In this document: positions 1 to 7,452 of the stretch, piece by piece
Numbering within the stretch: position 1 is the first letter of the stretch
How the letters are laid out: every line of letters starts with the position of its first letter
Assembly: GCA_035527255.1 (NCBI GenBank)
Contig: DATLAW010000034.1
Span: 1-26,754, forward strand
DNA: 26,754 bases
Source: Thermohalobaculum sp035527255
GTDB lineage: Bacteria > Pseudomonadota > Alphaproteobacteria > Rhodobacterales > Rhodobacteraceae
Direction: 5' to 3'
Position numbers and translations under genes: made by a program
The notes under the pieces: generated by a model
The model's input: only the letters and a program-made list of their open reading frames with translations
Databases searched by the model: none
What the model was told of the DNA's origin: nothing

Positions 1-222
1 AATTCCCCATAGGGCTTCCTGAAACATCCGCGCACCGACCCCGCGATTTCGTGCCTTGGCGCTTCTCCGACGCCGGCAAACACCGCGCCACGCTCAACCA
101 CGGCAACACGGCGTCCGAGAAACCTGCACAAAGGACGACATAGCCCTCATATCCGGCTTGCTAAAATTGCGCGACAGGCGGGATGTCTTGCTTCGGATGG
201 GAAGGCGACCTTCGAAAATACT
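1..222. other. Window-edge stretch without a supportable gene
   Basis: This is the 222 bases downstream of the cyclase stop. I see no start, ribosome site or complete frame. Two minus-strand readings stay open up to the window edge. One gives RNRGVGARMFQEALWGI, which loosely resembles the acetyl-CoA-binding loop of GNAT acetyltransferases, but a TGA interrupts that frame about 25 codons upstream. Another frame gives VAVVERGAVFAGVGEAPRH and also has no start codon. This could be the decayed 5' part of a gene continuing beyond the window, or non-coding sequence. I cannot decide between these. Confidence 0.3.
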
Positions 223-2283
223 CTAACCTTCCCGTTGCGAAAGAATTTTTTCGATCTCTGCAATGGTCTGTTGCCGATCTTCATGGGTCAGATGATCGAG
301 ATATAGCGCGATGCGCGCGCCGTCCTTTCCGACGTTGATGACCCTGCCCCGATCGGCTGTTGCGTCATGGTAACCGGTTATTCGGTAGTTCCTGATCGGC
401 TTTGCGAAACCTTTTACGGTGGCTGGTGGTTGCTCTTCGCCTCGCATCCGATCCTTGACCAGCGAGAAAGTTTCATGCGCGATGAGTATCTCCCCCAATT
501 CTGCATGGGCTTGCAACCGCGCGGCCAGGTTCACCGTGTTGCCGATGATCGTGTAGTCCATCCGGTCTTCGCTGCCGAAATTCCCGACGGTGCAGAAACC
601 GGTGTTGATGCCGATGCGCAACTGGAACGGATTCTCAAGGCCTTGATCGAGCCATTCCATTTGCAGATCGCGCATCCGCCGTTGCATGGCAATCGCCATC
701 TCGACACAGGCAGTCGCGTCCTCATTGACGCCGCGGGTTTCCGGGTCGCCGAAGAACAGCATGATGGCGTCGCCAATGTATTTGTCGATAGTCGCCCCGT
801 ATTGCAGCGCGATGGCCGACATTTCGGTCAGGTAGTTGTTGAGCAGCGCCGTCAGCTCCTCGGATTCCAGCGTGTCAGTGGTTTCGGTGAATCCGGCGAT
901 GTCAGAAAACATCACCGTCAGCTTGCGGCGCCGGCTGGCGATCTCGACCTGTTGCCTGCCGCTGAAGATCGACGAATAGACCTGCGGCGACAGGTATTTC
1001 GACAGCTGCGCCGACAGGGCTTCTAGCATCCGGTTCTTCTCGGTCACCAGCTCGTTGGCCTCCTCGGTCCGGCGCTTTTCCTCGCGAAGCGCGATCTCGG
1101 CCTGCTTCTGTTCGGTGATGTCGGCGTAGATCGCCACCGTGCCGCCGCCGGTGATCCGGTGCTCGGTGACCTCGATCCAGCCATCGCCGCGCCGTCGCAT
1201 CACGAAGCTGCCCTGCGGATTGCGGTGCCGTTCTAGGCGTTGCGCCACCCATTCCTCGATCCGACCGGCGGCGTCCTCGACGATGCCCATGCCGGCCGCG
1301 CAGCGGATGACCTCCTCGAACAAGGTGCCGGGCGTAACCGCGTCCTCCATGCTGGGGTAGATCAGTTCGTGATAGCGCCGGTTCGACAGCACCAGCCGAT
1401 CGTCATGATCGTACAGCGAGAACCCCTCGGAGATGCTCTCGATGGCGTCAACTAACCGTTGGCGGGCCTCGGCGATTTCGCGCAAGTTGTTCTCCTCGAC
1501 TTCGACCGCGGTGTCACGGAACCCCGTCAAGGCCTGCGCCATCTCGCCGATCTCATCGTCGCTCCGCGCCACTGGCAAGGCGGCCCGCAAGTTGCCTCCG
1601 GCGATGGCCAGCATGCTTCTGCTGAGCGCCGTCAGCCGGGCGACAAAAAAACGGTCGACATAGAGCCAAGCGAAGGCCAGAAGCAGGATCACGGCGAGGC
1701 CGCCAATGGCGATCCCGGCGATGACCGGGCGGTTGTGGATCGCGCGTTCCCGATCCACGGCAGCCTGAAGCTGTTTGCGCAATTCGACCGCCAGGGTGTT
1801 CAGGGCTTCAGACAAGCTGCCCAGCGCCTTGTCGATAAAGATCGCCCGCTCGATCAGGGTATCCATATCAACCTGACCGCTGGAAATTGCGTTCTCGGCC
1901 AGGGTGTATTGCCGGGCGGCGTCGTCAAAGGCCTGCTTCACAGCGTCGAGAACGGCAGGTTCGACCGCTCTGATTGCGTCCGATGCGGCGATGGCATCGA
2001 CCTGCTTAATCAGGTCCGTCCAGCCGTGACGCAGTGGGGGGGCACCGATTTCGGTTCCGGATTGTGTTTGCACATAGCGGGATGGGAGCTGCTTGACCTC
2101 GCTTCGCAGGGTGGCGACCAGTTCGGCGGCAACAAAATCGGACTCGATTGCGGTATGGGCTGCTGAGATGAAATTGACCGCCGACTGCAGCTCGCGAATG
2201 AAGATGTTCACCACAAAGATCTGGGTGACCAGCAGGCCCACCGGAACGGCCATGGCTAAAATGAGTTTGTTCCGGATGCGCAT
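223..2283 (-). CDS. Membrane class III adenylate/guanylate cyclase with HAMP and PAS domains
   Basis: Makes a cyclic nucleotide, probably cAMP, from the triphosphate at the inner membrane. With the start used here (686 aa) the order is: membrane segment about 8-29, periplasmic sensor region about 30-186, second membrane segment 187-209, HAMP linker about 210-262, PAS domain about 275-395, a charged helical linker, then the catalytic domain about 450-610. The two metal-binding aspartates are visible (Asp461 in FSDIAGF, Asp505 in KYIGDAIM). Lys501 and Asp577 (MDYTIIG) are the adenine-type specificity pair, and Asn585 and Arg589 fit the transition-state residues. It is the second gene of a unit with the solute-binding protein upstream. 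The start is uncertain: an ATG at 2340 and a GTG at 2379 are in frame, but none has a good ribosome site, and ATG 2283 puts the first membrane helix at the usual distance. Family assignment is firm; the ligand is unknown. Confidence 0.9.
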   Translation of the reverse strand: MRIRNKLILAMAVPVGLLVTQIFVVNIFIRELQSAVNFISAAHTAIESDFVAAELVATLRSEVKQLPSRYVQTQSGTEIGAPPLRHGWTDLIKQVDAIAASDAIRAVEPAVLDAVKQAFDDAARQYTLAENAISSGQVDMDTLIERAIFIDKALGSLSEALNTLAVELRKQLQAAVDRERAIHNRPVIAGIAIGGLAVILLLAFAWLYVDRFFVARLTALSRSMLAIAGGNLRAALPVARSDDEIGEMAQALTGFRDTAVEVEENNLREIAEARQRLVDAIESISEGFSLYDHDDRLVLSNRRYHELIYPSMEDAVTPGTLFEEVIRCAAGMGIVEDAAGRIEEWVAQRLERHRNPQGSFVMRRRGDGWIEVTEHRITGGGTVAIYADITEQKQAEIALREEKRRTEEANELVTEKNRMLEALSAQLSKYLSPQVYSSIFSGRQQVEIASRRRKLTVMFSDIAGFTETTDTLESEELTALLNNYLTEMSAIALQYGATIDKYIGDAIMLFFGDPETRGVNEDATACVEMAIAMQRRMRDLQMEWLDQGLENPFQLRIGINTGFCTVGNFGSEDRMDYTIIGNTVNLAARLQAHAELGEILIAHETFSLVKDRMRGEEQPPATVKGFAKPIRNYRITGYHDATADRGRVINVGKDGARIALYLDHLTHEDRQQTIAEIEKILSQREG

Positions 2284-2391
2284 GACTTCAGTGCCTGTGT
2301 AACGCCACCTTTTCGGGGCCGGAGGACTGCCATGACCCATCTGACCCGGCGCGGGCGCAGCGACAGGGTCCGCGCCCACATGCCTTGTACC

Positions 2392-3708
2392 CTAAATTTT
2401 CCCCGCCTGACGCCATTTTTCAAAAATCGGCCGGATGGCCATTTCTGCCTGATCCAGTGCGTCTTCCGGCGTCGCTGCGCCAGTTACTGCGCGGGCGAAC
2501 ATGGTCGATACGATACCCTGATTGAATACGTCGTCGATCGCCGCGTTGGCGTATCCGGGGCTGCCGAAATTGGTCATCGTAGCAGGAACATCGGCCAGCA
2601 GGCTATATCTGCCCGGCGGATGTGTCGGGGCGCTGACAAGTTGGGCAAAATGCGGCGTGGAACCAAGATAGCTGGGCATGTTCTGGAAACCGCTAGCGAT
2701 GAAGCTTTCCTGGAAACGGCCAATGTAATCGACCAGGAACTTCTTCGCGCCCTCGATATTCCGGGCAAAACGCCAGATCACATAGGTGTTGACCGCGAAG
2801 GCCGGCCCGGCGCGGCCCGCAGGCCCTTCCGGCAGCTGCGTCAGGGCAAGTTTCGGCTCGACCGGCAGCGCCTTGTTCTCGGCGGCGCGGATGATCGACA
2901 TGGTGTCCAGCGTCAGGCAACCACTTCCCGCGAGCATGTAACGGTTGTTCGAGGACGGCCCCCAGGCGAGCACATCCGGCGTCATCGCCTCTTCGAACAT
3001 CGCCTTGCAGAACCTGATCGCCTCCAGTGCCTCCGCCGATTTAAGCGTCACGTTACCGTCCGCATCCTGTACCGAGGCGCCGAAGGCTGACATCAGAGCC
3101 CGAAGACTGTGCTCGCTGTTGTGCTCCGGGCCGATGCTGATGCCGACCGGCGCTCCATGCAGAAGCTTGATTGCACGGCCGCCCTTGCGGATGTTGTCCC
3201 AAGTTGCCGGTGTCTGACCAATGGCATCCCACAGATCCTTCCGGTAGGTCAGAACGGTTGGCGCGTAGCTCTCGCCAAAGCCGTGGTAATTTCCGGTCTT
3301 GGGGTTCAGGCAGCTCTTGATGACAAAGTCGGCGGCCTTGCCATAGCGGCTCTCGCACTCCTCGAAGATCTCACGATGATTGATCACATCGTCTTCAAGC
3401 CCGGCGCGCGAGGCCAAAAATAGGACGAGGTCGTGGCCCTCCTGCGCCTGCGCTTGCGCCGCCGCCAATCCGTTGATTTCACCAAGGCCGACATTGTCGA
3501 CGATGACTTCGGTGTCGTTCGAAGCACCCCACTCCCGGACAAAGGTCTCATTGAACCAAGTCTCGAAACCGGGGACAAAATTCTTCCAGCGCATGATTCT
3601 GAGGGTCTTGCGCTGAGCCCTTGACCTACTCGGAATGATCGCCGGGGCCAAACTGGACAGAATAGAAGCCGCATACACCGCCTTGAGGAAGCGCCGGCGC
3701 GAGGTCAT
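2392..3708 (-). CDS. Tat-exported ABC-type extracellular solute-binding protein (orphan)
   Basis: A periplasmic binding protein of the type 1 sugar/polyamine class (UgpB/MalE/PotD-like fold). The N-terminus is MTSRRRFLKAVYAAS followed by a hydrophobic stretch and an SRAQ-like cleavage region, so it carries a twin-arginine signal. The ATG at 3708 is chosen because it places the RR motif at residues 4-5; the longer frame would begin with TTG at 3765. The mature part starts with KTLRIMRWKNFVPGFE and has the inter-lobe pattern of the family (TWDNIRKGGRAI, NTYVIWRFARN). Length, about 438 residues, is normal. No permease or ATPase gene lies beside it. Its stop lies just upstream of the cyclase gene, so the two are likely co-transcribed. 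It may therefore deliver its ligand to a transporter encoded elsewhere, or act as a ligand-binding partner of the cyclase. The substrate cannot be read from the sequence. Confidence 0.85.
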   Translation of the reverse strand: MTSRRRFLKAVYAASILSSLAPAIIPSRSRAQRKTLRIMRWKNFVPGFETWFNETFVREWGASNDTEVIVDNVGLGEINGLAAAQAQAQEGHDLVLFLASRAGLEDDVINHREIFEECESRYGKAADFVIKSCLNPKTGNYHGFGESYAPTVLTYRKDLWDAIGQTPATWDNIRKGGRAIKLLHGAPVGISIGPEHNSEHSLRALMSAFGASVQDADGNVTLKSAEALEAIRFCKAMFEEAMTPDVLAWGPSSNNRYMLAGSGCLTLDTMSIIRAAENKALPVEPKLALTQLPEGPAGRAGPAFAVNTYVIWRFARNIEGAKKFLVDYIGRFQESFIASGFQNMPSYLGSTPHFAQLVSAPTHPPGRYSLLADVPATMTNFGSPGYANAAIDDVFNQGIVSTMFARAVTGAATPEDALDQAEMAIRPIFEKWRQAGKI

Positions 3709-4312
3709 ATTTCTCGTAGCATCGGCCAACGCACCTGCCCCCCGGAGCTCGTAGAATATACGCAACGTCTAGATCACCCGGCACAGCGTAGGAAAGCCGC
3801 CGGGAAGAAAGATTTCTAATGCCGCACTATGCGCCGGAGGCGATCATTTTCAAAGCTTCAATTGGCGTCCACATTATGTCGCGAACGCCGCCAAAGTTCG
3901 CTCTCAGGGTTGCGGCATCGTCCCTAGAACTGCGTTTAACCAAATATGTCGGAGGCAACGTCAGCTTTCGAGTTTTCCTTTGAACTTGAGCGACCGGCAG
4001 CTAACTGCGTCGCGCTCGGATTCGCCGGGGCGGGGGTCATCGCCGAGGACGGCGGCAGGCCAGGGGTGTGGTTGAAGGCCAAATAAGATGCTTGGCCGAT
4101 TTTCGATCGGCAAGCGCCGCCACTACGGACCCCCAGCGGACCCCCACAATAGAAGACCGGCAATAGTTTTTCTGCGCATTGTTAAGTCATTGATTTATCA
4201 GCTATATTAACCTAAAAAAATAACTTTTATGCCCGCGATACTCGGATCTCAATTCCGAGGCACTGGGGCTGAGTGCTGGTTGATGCAAGCCTAGTCTCGC
4301 TTGGCCGCGCAA
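3709..4312. other. 604-bp intergenic gap, A+T-rich in part, no supportable gene
   Basis: Lies between the 5' end of the binding-protein gene and the 3' end of phaR. A 75-codon minus-strand frame at 3936-4163 has no ribosome site and a low-complexity composition, and I do not call it. Visible structure includes an imperfect hairpin at 4091-4113 (CTTGGCCGAT...ATCGGCAAG), a tandem CGGACCCCCA repeat at 4126-4146, and an A+T-rich stretch at about 4160-4230 whose base composition differs sharply from the surroundings. Within it TTGTTA (4179-4184) and TATATT (4203-4208) are 18 bases apart on the plus strand and resemble a sigma-70 promoter, although no gene follows it. A small hairpin CTCGGA/TCCGAG lies at about 4240-4259. 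Confidence 0.5.
4126..4146. repeat. Tandem direct repeat CGGACCCCCA x2
   Basis: Two identical 10-mers (4126-4135 and 4137-4146) are separated by one G, giving an 11-bp period. Read on the minus strand they are TGGGGGTCCG repeats. Similar G-rich repeats are often seen near integrase attachment regions, but no integrase is present here, so that link is only a suggestion. Confidence 0.6.
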
Positions 4313-5017
4313 TCAGCCCTTGCCGCGCGTCAAGCGTTCAAGCTGCGCTTGCATCTCGCCAAGCTGGCGTTGCAACTGGTCGAGATCCGGGCTCAGATCA
4401 TCCGTGGATGTGTCGCGCCGCGGTTTCTCTTTGGACTCCGCCGCCGGCGGCACCTTTGGTTCAGCAGGGCTCCCGGTCGCATTGCCGGCAGCCGCCGCGG
4501 TGGCTGCTGCCGCAGCCCCGAACGGTGAGAACATCCGCATCGCTTGCTCGAACCATTCCATGTTGCTGCGAGCCATGGTCTCGAAGTTCATGATCGTTGG
4601 ATTGGCGCCGAAGGCATGGCGCATCTTGTCCTCGTTCTGGGCGAAGGTCTCCATGGATGCCTCCAGGTAGCTCGGTACCACCCCTTGCAGCGCATCGCCG
4701 TAGAGGCCGATGATCTGACGCAGGAAGTTGGTCGGCAACATGCTGTGCCCCTTGGCCTCCTCCTCGAAGATGATCTGGGCCAGCACCGAGCGCGTAATGT
4801 CTTCGCCGGTCTTGGCGTCGTAGACCGAAAAATCCTGCCCGGCACGGACCATCTTGGACAGGTCGTCCAACGTCACGTAGCTGCTCTTCGCTGTATTATA
4901 GAGCCGCCGATTGGCATATTTCTTGATGACGGTCTTCTCGGTTTTACTCCGAGACGCCCCATGTGGCTTCCCCTGGGCCTTATCGGTGCCACCCTTGTCA
5001 CTTTCGCCAGCGGCCAC
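4313..5017 (-). CDS. phaR: Polyhydroxyalkanoate synthesis repressor PhaR
   Basis: A DNA- and PHB-binding regulator that senses free PHB and represses phasin and PHB genes. After about 28 charged residues the conserved PHB/PHA accumulation regulator N-terminal domain begins (VIKKYANRRLYNTAKSSYV, then LDDLSKMVRAGQDFSVYDAK, DITRSVLAQIIFEEE). The second conserved block follows (SMLPTNFLRQIIGLYGDALQ, VPSYLEASMETFAQNEDKMR). The tail is Ala/Pro-rich and ends in a short coiled-coil-like segment (LDQLQRQLGEMQAQLERLTR). The start used is GTG 5017 (234 aa): the AAAGGGG ribosome site at 5025-5031 is 7 bases from it but only 1 base from the upstream GTG at 5023. It is divergent from phaA with a roughly 300-bp region between them that carries candidate PhaR sites, as expected for an autoregulated gene. 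Confidence 0.95.
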   Translation of the reverse strand: MAAGESDKGGTDKAQGKPHGASRSKTEKTVIKKYANRRLYNTAKSSYVTLDDLSKMVRAGQDFSVYDAKTGEDITRSVLAQIIFEEEAKGHSMLPTNFLRQIIGLYGDALQGVVPSYLEASMETFAQNEDKMRHAFGANPTIMNFETMARSNMEWFEQAMRMFSPFGAAAAATAAAAGNATGSPAEPKVPPAAESKEKPRRDTSTDDLSPDLDQLQRQLGEMQAQLERLTRGKG

Positions 5018-5193
5018 GGCCACACCCCTTTATCCGGTCTGTCATTCGGCGCCCGCAACTTGGAAGCGCCCTAATATTTTGCATTGGCTGTGCCGCAGTG
5101 CAACCGGAATTTTGCAACTGCGAAGCCACTGCTTCGATCGGTTGTTACTTCGAGCCCACGGACAACACTGCCGACCACTCGCCAACATGGCAG

Positions 5194-5210
5194 TTGTTGC
5201 AGTGCAGCAA
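5194..5210. promoter_or_regulatory. Candidate PhaR operator
   Basis: TTGTTGCAGTGCAGCAA is an inverted repeat with arms TTGTTGC and GCAGCAA around a 3-base centre and a single mismatch. It fits the TGC-N3-GCA style of PhaR sites described in Rhodobacter and Paracoccus. Further TTGC/GCAA half-sites lie at about 5078-5120 (TTTTGCATTGG, GCAGTGCAA, TTTTGCAACTGCGAA). The position between divergent phaR and phaA supports the role, which remains inferred. Confidence 0.45.
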
Positions 5211-5312
5211 TTGTCGCATTGCGGAGCCCCACGTAGCGTGCAAGAAATGGCCAAAGTTTTCCGGCCGACTCGCTTTGACCAAGGCCGCGATCTACGGGAG
5301 AAAGGAAACCTC

Positions 5313-6488
5313 ATGACCAATGTCGTTATCGCCTCGGCCGCGCGCACTGCCGTTGGCAGCTTCAACGGAGCCTTCGCCAACACGCCCGCCCATGAGCTTG
5401 GCGCCGTCGCCATCAAGGCGGCGCTTGAGCGCGCTGGCGTCGATGCAGCTGATGTCTCGGAGACCATTCTCGGCCAGGTGCTGACCGCCGGCCAGGGCCA
5501 GAACCCGGCCCGCCAGGCGCATATCGCCGCCGGTCTGCCGACCGAATCATCGGCCTGGGGCATCAACCAGGTGTGCGGCTCGGGCCTGCGCGCTGTCGCC
5601 ATCGGCGCCCAGCACATCCAGCTCGGCGATGCCGCGATCGTCATCGCCGGTGGCCAGGAGAGCATGTCGCTGAGCCCGCATGTCGCGCATCTGCGCGCCG
5701 GGCAGAAGATGGGCGACCTGAAGTTCATCGACTGCATGATCAAGGACGGGTTGTGGGATGCTTTCAACGGCTACCACATGGGCACCACGGCCGAGAACGT
5801 CGCCAAGCAGTGGCAGCTTGGCCGCGACGAGCAGGACGCCTTTGCCCTGGGCAGCCAGAACAAAGCCGAAGCGGCGCAGAAGGCCGGCCGCTTCGCCGAC
5901 GAGATCGCGGCGTTCACGGTGAAGTCGCGCAAGGGCGACATCATCGTCGATCAGGACGAGTACATCCGCCACGGCGCGACGATGGAAAGCATGCAGAAAC
6001 TGCGCCCGGCCTTCGACAAGGAGGGCACCGTCACCGCCGCCAACGCCAGCGGCATCAATGACGGCGCGGCAGTGACCCTGCTGATGACGACACAAGAGGC
6101 GACGCGCCGGGGCATCGAGCCGCTGGCCCGCATCGTCAGCTACGCCACTGCCGGCGTTGATCCCTCGATCATGGGCACCGGGCCGATCCCGGCCTCGCGC
6201 CTCGCATTGCAGAAGGCTGGCTGGAAGGTCGAGGATCTGGATCTGGTCGAGGCCAACGAGGCCTTTGCCGCCCAGGCCTGTGCGGTCAACAAGGACATGG
6301 GCTGGGATCCGGCGATCGTGAATGTGAACGGCGGCGCCATCGCCATCGGCCACCCGATCGGCGCCTCCGGTTGCCGCATCCTGAACACCCTGGTCCACGA
6401 GATGAAGCGCCGCGGCGCCAAGCGCGGCCTGGCCACGCTGTGCATCGGCGGCGGCATGGGCGTCGCCATGTGCGTCGAGCGCGATTGA
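5313..6488 (+). CDS. phaA: Acetyl-CoA acetyltransferase (beta-ketothiolase) PhaA
   Basis: Condenses two acetyl-CoA to acetoacetyl-CoA, the first step of PHB synthesis; cytoplasmic. The 391-residue length is that of biosynthetic thiolases. All catalytic parts are visible: acyl-accepting Cys88 in NQVCGSGLRAV, His347 in GHPIGASGCR, and Cys377 in CIGGGMGVA near the C-terminus. The CoA-binding stretch GGQESMSLSPH is also present. The start is the ATG at 5313, preceded by AAAGGAAA at 5301-5308; the open frame extends far upstream to 4911 but that part overlaps phaR and the control region and is not coding. phaB follows on the same strand after an 87-bp gap holding a double hairpin. Probably regulated by the divergent PhaR. 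Confidence 0.97.
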   Translation: MTNVVIASAARTAVGSFNGAFANTPAHELGAVAIKAALERAGVDAADVSETILGQVLTAGQGQNPARQAHIAAGLPTESSAWGINQVCGSGLRAVAIGAQHIQLGDAAIVIAGGQESMSLSPHVAHLRAGQKMGDLKFIDCMIKDGLWDAFNGYHMGTTAENVAKQWQLGRDEQDAFALGSQNKAEAAQKAGRFADEIAAFTVKSRKGDIIVDQDEYIRHGATMESMQKLRPAFDKEGTVTAANASGINDGAAVTLLMTTQEATRRGIEPLARIVSYATAGVDPSIMGTGPIPASRLALQKAGWKVEDLDLVEANEAFAAQACAVNKDMGWDPAIVNVNGGAIAIGHPIGASGCRILNTLVHEMKRRGAKRGLATLCIGGGMGVAMCVERD

Positions 6489-6493
6489 GATTG

Positions 6494-6555
6494 GTAGGGT
6501 GCGCATTTTGCGCACCTTTCTTCGCAAATGACGGTGCGCAGAATGCGCACCCTAC
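6494..6555. repeat. 62-bp double-hairpin inverted-repeat element between phaA and phaB
   Basis: Two 23-bp arms (6494-6516 and 6533-6555) are inverted copies matching at 22 of 23 positions, separated by 16 bases. Each arm also folds alone: GGTGCGCA and TGCGCACC form perfect 8-bp stems around 3-base loops (TTT and GAA). The outer ends are GTAGGGTGCGCA and its complement. This looks like a dispersed REP/MITE-like palindromic unit and not a simple terminator, since no T-run follows. In mRNA it would form either one long stem or two small ones between the two cistrons. Confidence 0.8.
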
Positions 6556-6575
6556 GGACGAATGGAGACAAACAT

Positions 6576-7301
6576 ATGGCACGAGTTGCACTAGTTACCG
6601 GTGGGTCGCGCGGCATCGGCGCGGCAATCTCCAAGGCGCTGAAGGCTGCCGGCTACACGGTCGCTGCCAACTACGCTGGCAATGACGAGGCGGCGGCCGC
6701 CTTCAAGGCCGAGACCGGCATCCCGGTCTACAAATGGTCGGTCGCCGATTACGATGCCTGCGTCGCCGGCATCGCCAAGGTCGAGGCCGATCTCGGGCCG
6801 GTCGAGGTGTTGGTCAACAACGCTGGCATAACCCGCGACGGTATGTTCCATCGGATGACCCGCGAGCAGTGGGACGCGGTGATCGGCACCAATCTGAACG
6901 GCTTGTTCAACATGACCCACCCGGTTTGGGCGGGCATGCGTGACCGCAAGTTCGGCCGAGTGATCAATATCTCGTCGATCAACGGCCAAAAGGGCCAGGC
7001 CGGCCAGGTCAACTACTCGGCGGCGAAAGCAGGCGATATCGGCTTCACCAGGGCGCTGGCCCAGGAGGGTGCGCGCGCCGGTGTCACTGTCAACGCCATC
7101 TGCCCGGGCTATATCGGCACCGAGATGGTCCTGGCCATTGACGAGAAGGTGCTGGCCGAGAAAATCATCCCACAGATCCCGGTCGGCCGCCTCGGCGAGC
7201 CCGAGGAGATCGCCCGCTGCGTTGTCTTCCTTGCCGCTGACGATGCCGGTTTCCTGACCGGCTCGACGATTTCGCCGAACGGCGGCCAGTTCTTCAGCTG
7301 A
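6576..7301 (+). CDS. phaB: Acetoacetyl-CoA reductase PhaB (short-chain dehydrogenase)
   Basis: Reduces acetoacetyl-CoA to (R)-3-hydroxybutyryl-CoA with NADPH, the step after PhaA. The protein is 241 residues, typical of PhaB. It has the Rossmann nucleotide loop TGGSRGIG (residues 8-15), the NNAG motif (81-84) and the catalytic triad Ser134 (NISSINGQKGQ), Tyr147 and Lys151 (YSAAK). NISSINGQKGQAGQVNYSAA is characteristic of the PhaB subgroup. Start ATG 6576 follows GGAGA at 6564-6568; the longer frame from 6528 would run through the hairpin element. A terminator-like hairpin lies 28 bases downstream. The tandem phaA-phaB arrangement beside phaR confirms the role; the PHB synthase gene phaC is not in the window. 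Confidence 0.97.
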   Translation: MARVALVTGGSRGIGAAISKALKAAGYTVAANYAGNDEAAAAFKAETGIPVYKWSVADYDACVAGIAKVEADLGPVEVLVNNAGITRDGMFHRMTREQWDAVIGTNLNGLFNMTHPVWAGMRDRKFGRVINISSINGQKGQAGQVNYSAAKAGDIGFTRALAQEGARAGVTVNAICPGYIGTEMVLAIDEKVLAEKIIPQIPVGRLGEPEEIARCVVFLAADDAGFLTGSTISPNGGQFFS

Positions 7302-7328
7302 CAAGCGACGCTTGGATGTTCGCCATGG

Positions 7329-7352
7329 CCGGCCCTCCGGGGCCGGACTTTT
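7329..7352 (+). terminator. Rho-independent terminator after phaB
   Basis: A 7-bp perfect G+C stem, CCGGCCC (7329-7335) and GGGCCGG (7340-7346), closes a TCCG loop and is followed by ACTTTT. It lies 28 bases past the phaB stop and ahead of the convergent acyl-CoA synthetase gene. Confidence 0.7.
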
Positions 7353-7452
7353 AGGTTCACATTTGATTCAAACGGTCTGGTTTGGCGGGGCCATTCTTCG
7401 GCAATAATGTCCGCGACGCAGCGGAGAATAGCGGAAAATGCAGCCGCCGTCC

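Noticed and set aside
3936..4163. 75-codon minus-strand open frame in the gap before phaR
   Set aside because: No ribosome site, low-complexity Ala/Ser/Pro text, and no family resemblance.
4911..5312. Upstream extension of the phaA frame
   Set aside because: It overlaps phaR and the control region; the ATG at 5313 with AAAGGAAA gives the standard 391-residue thiolase.
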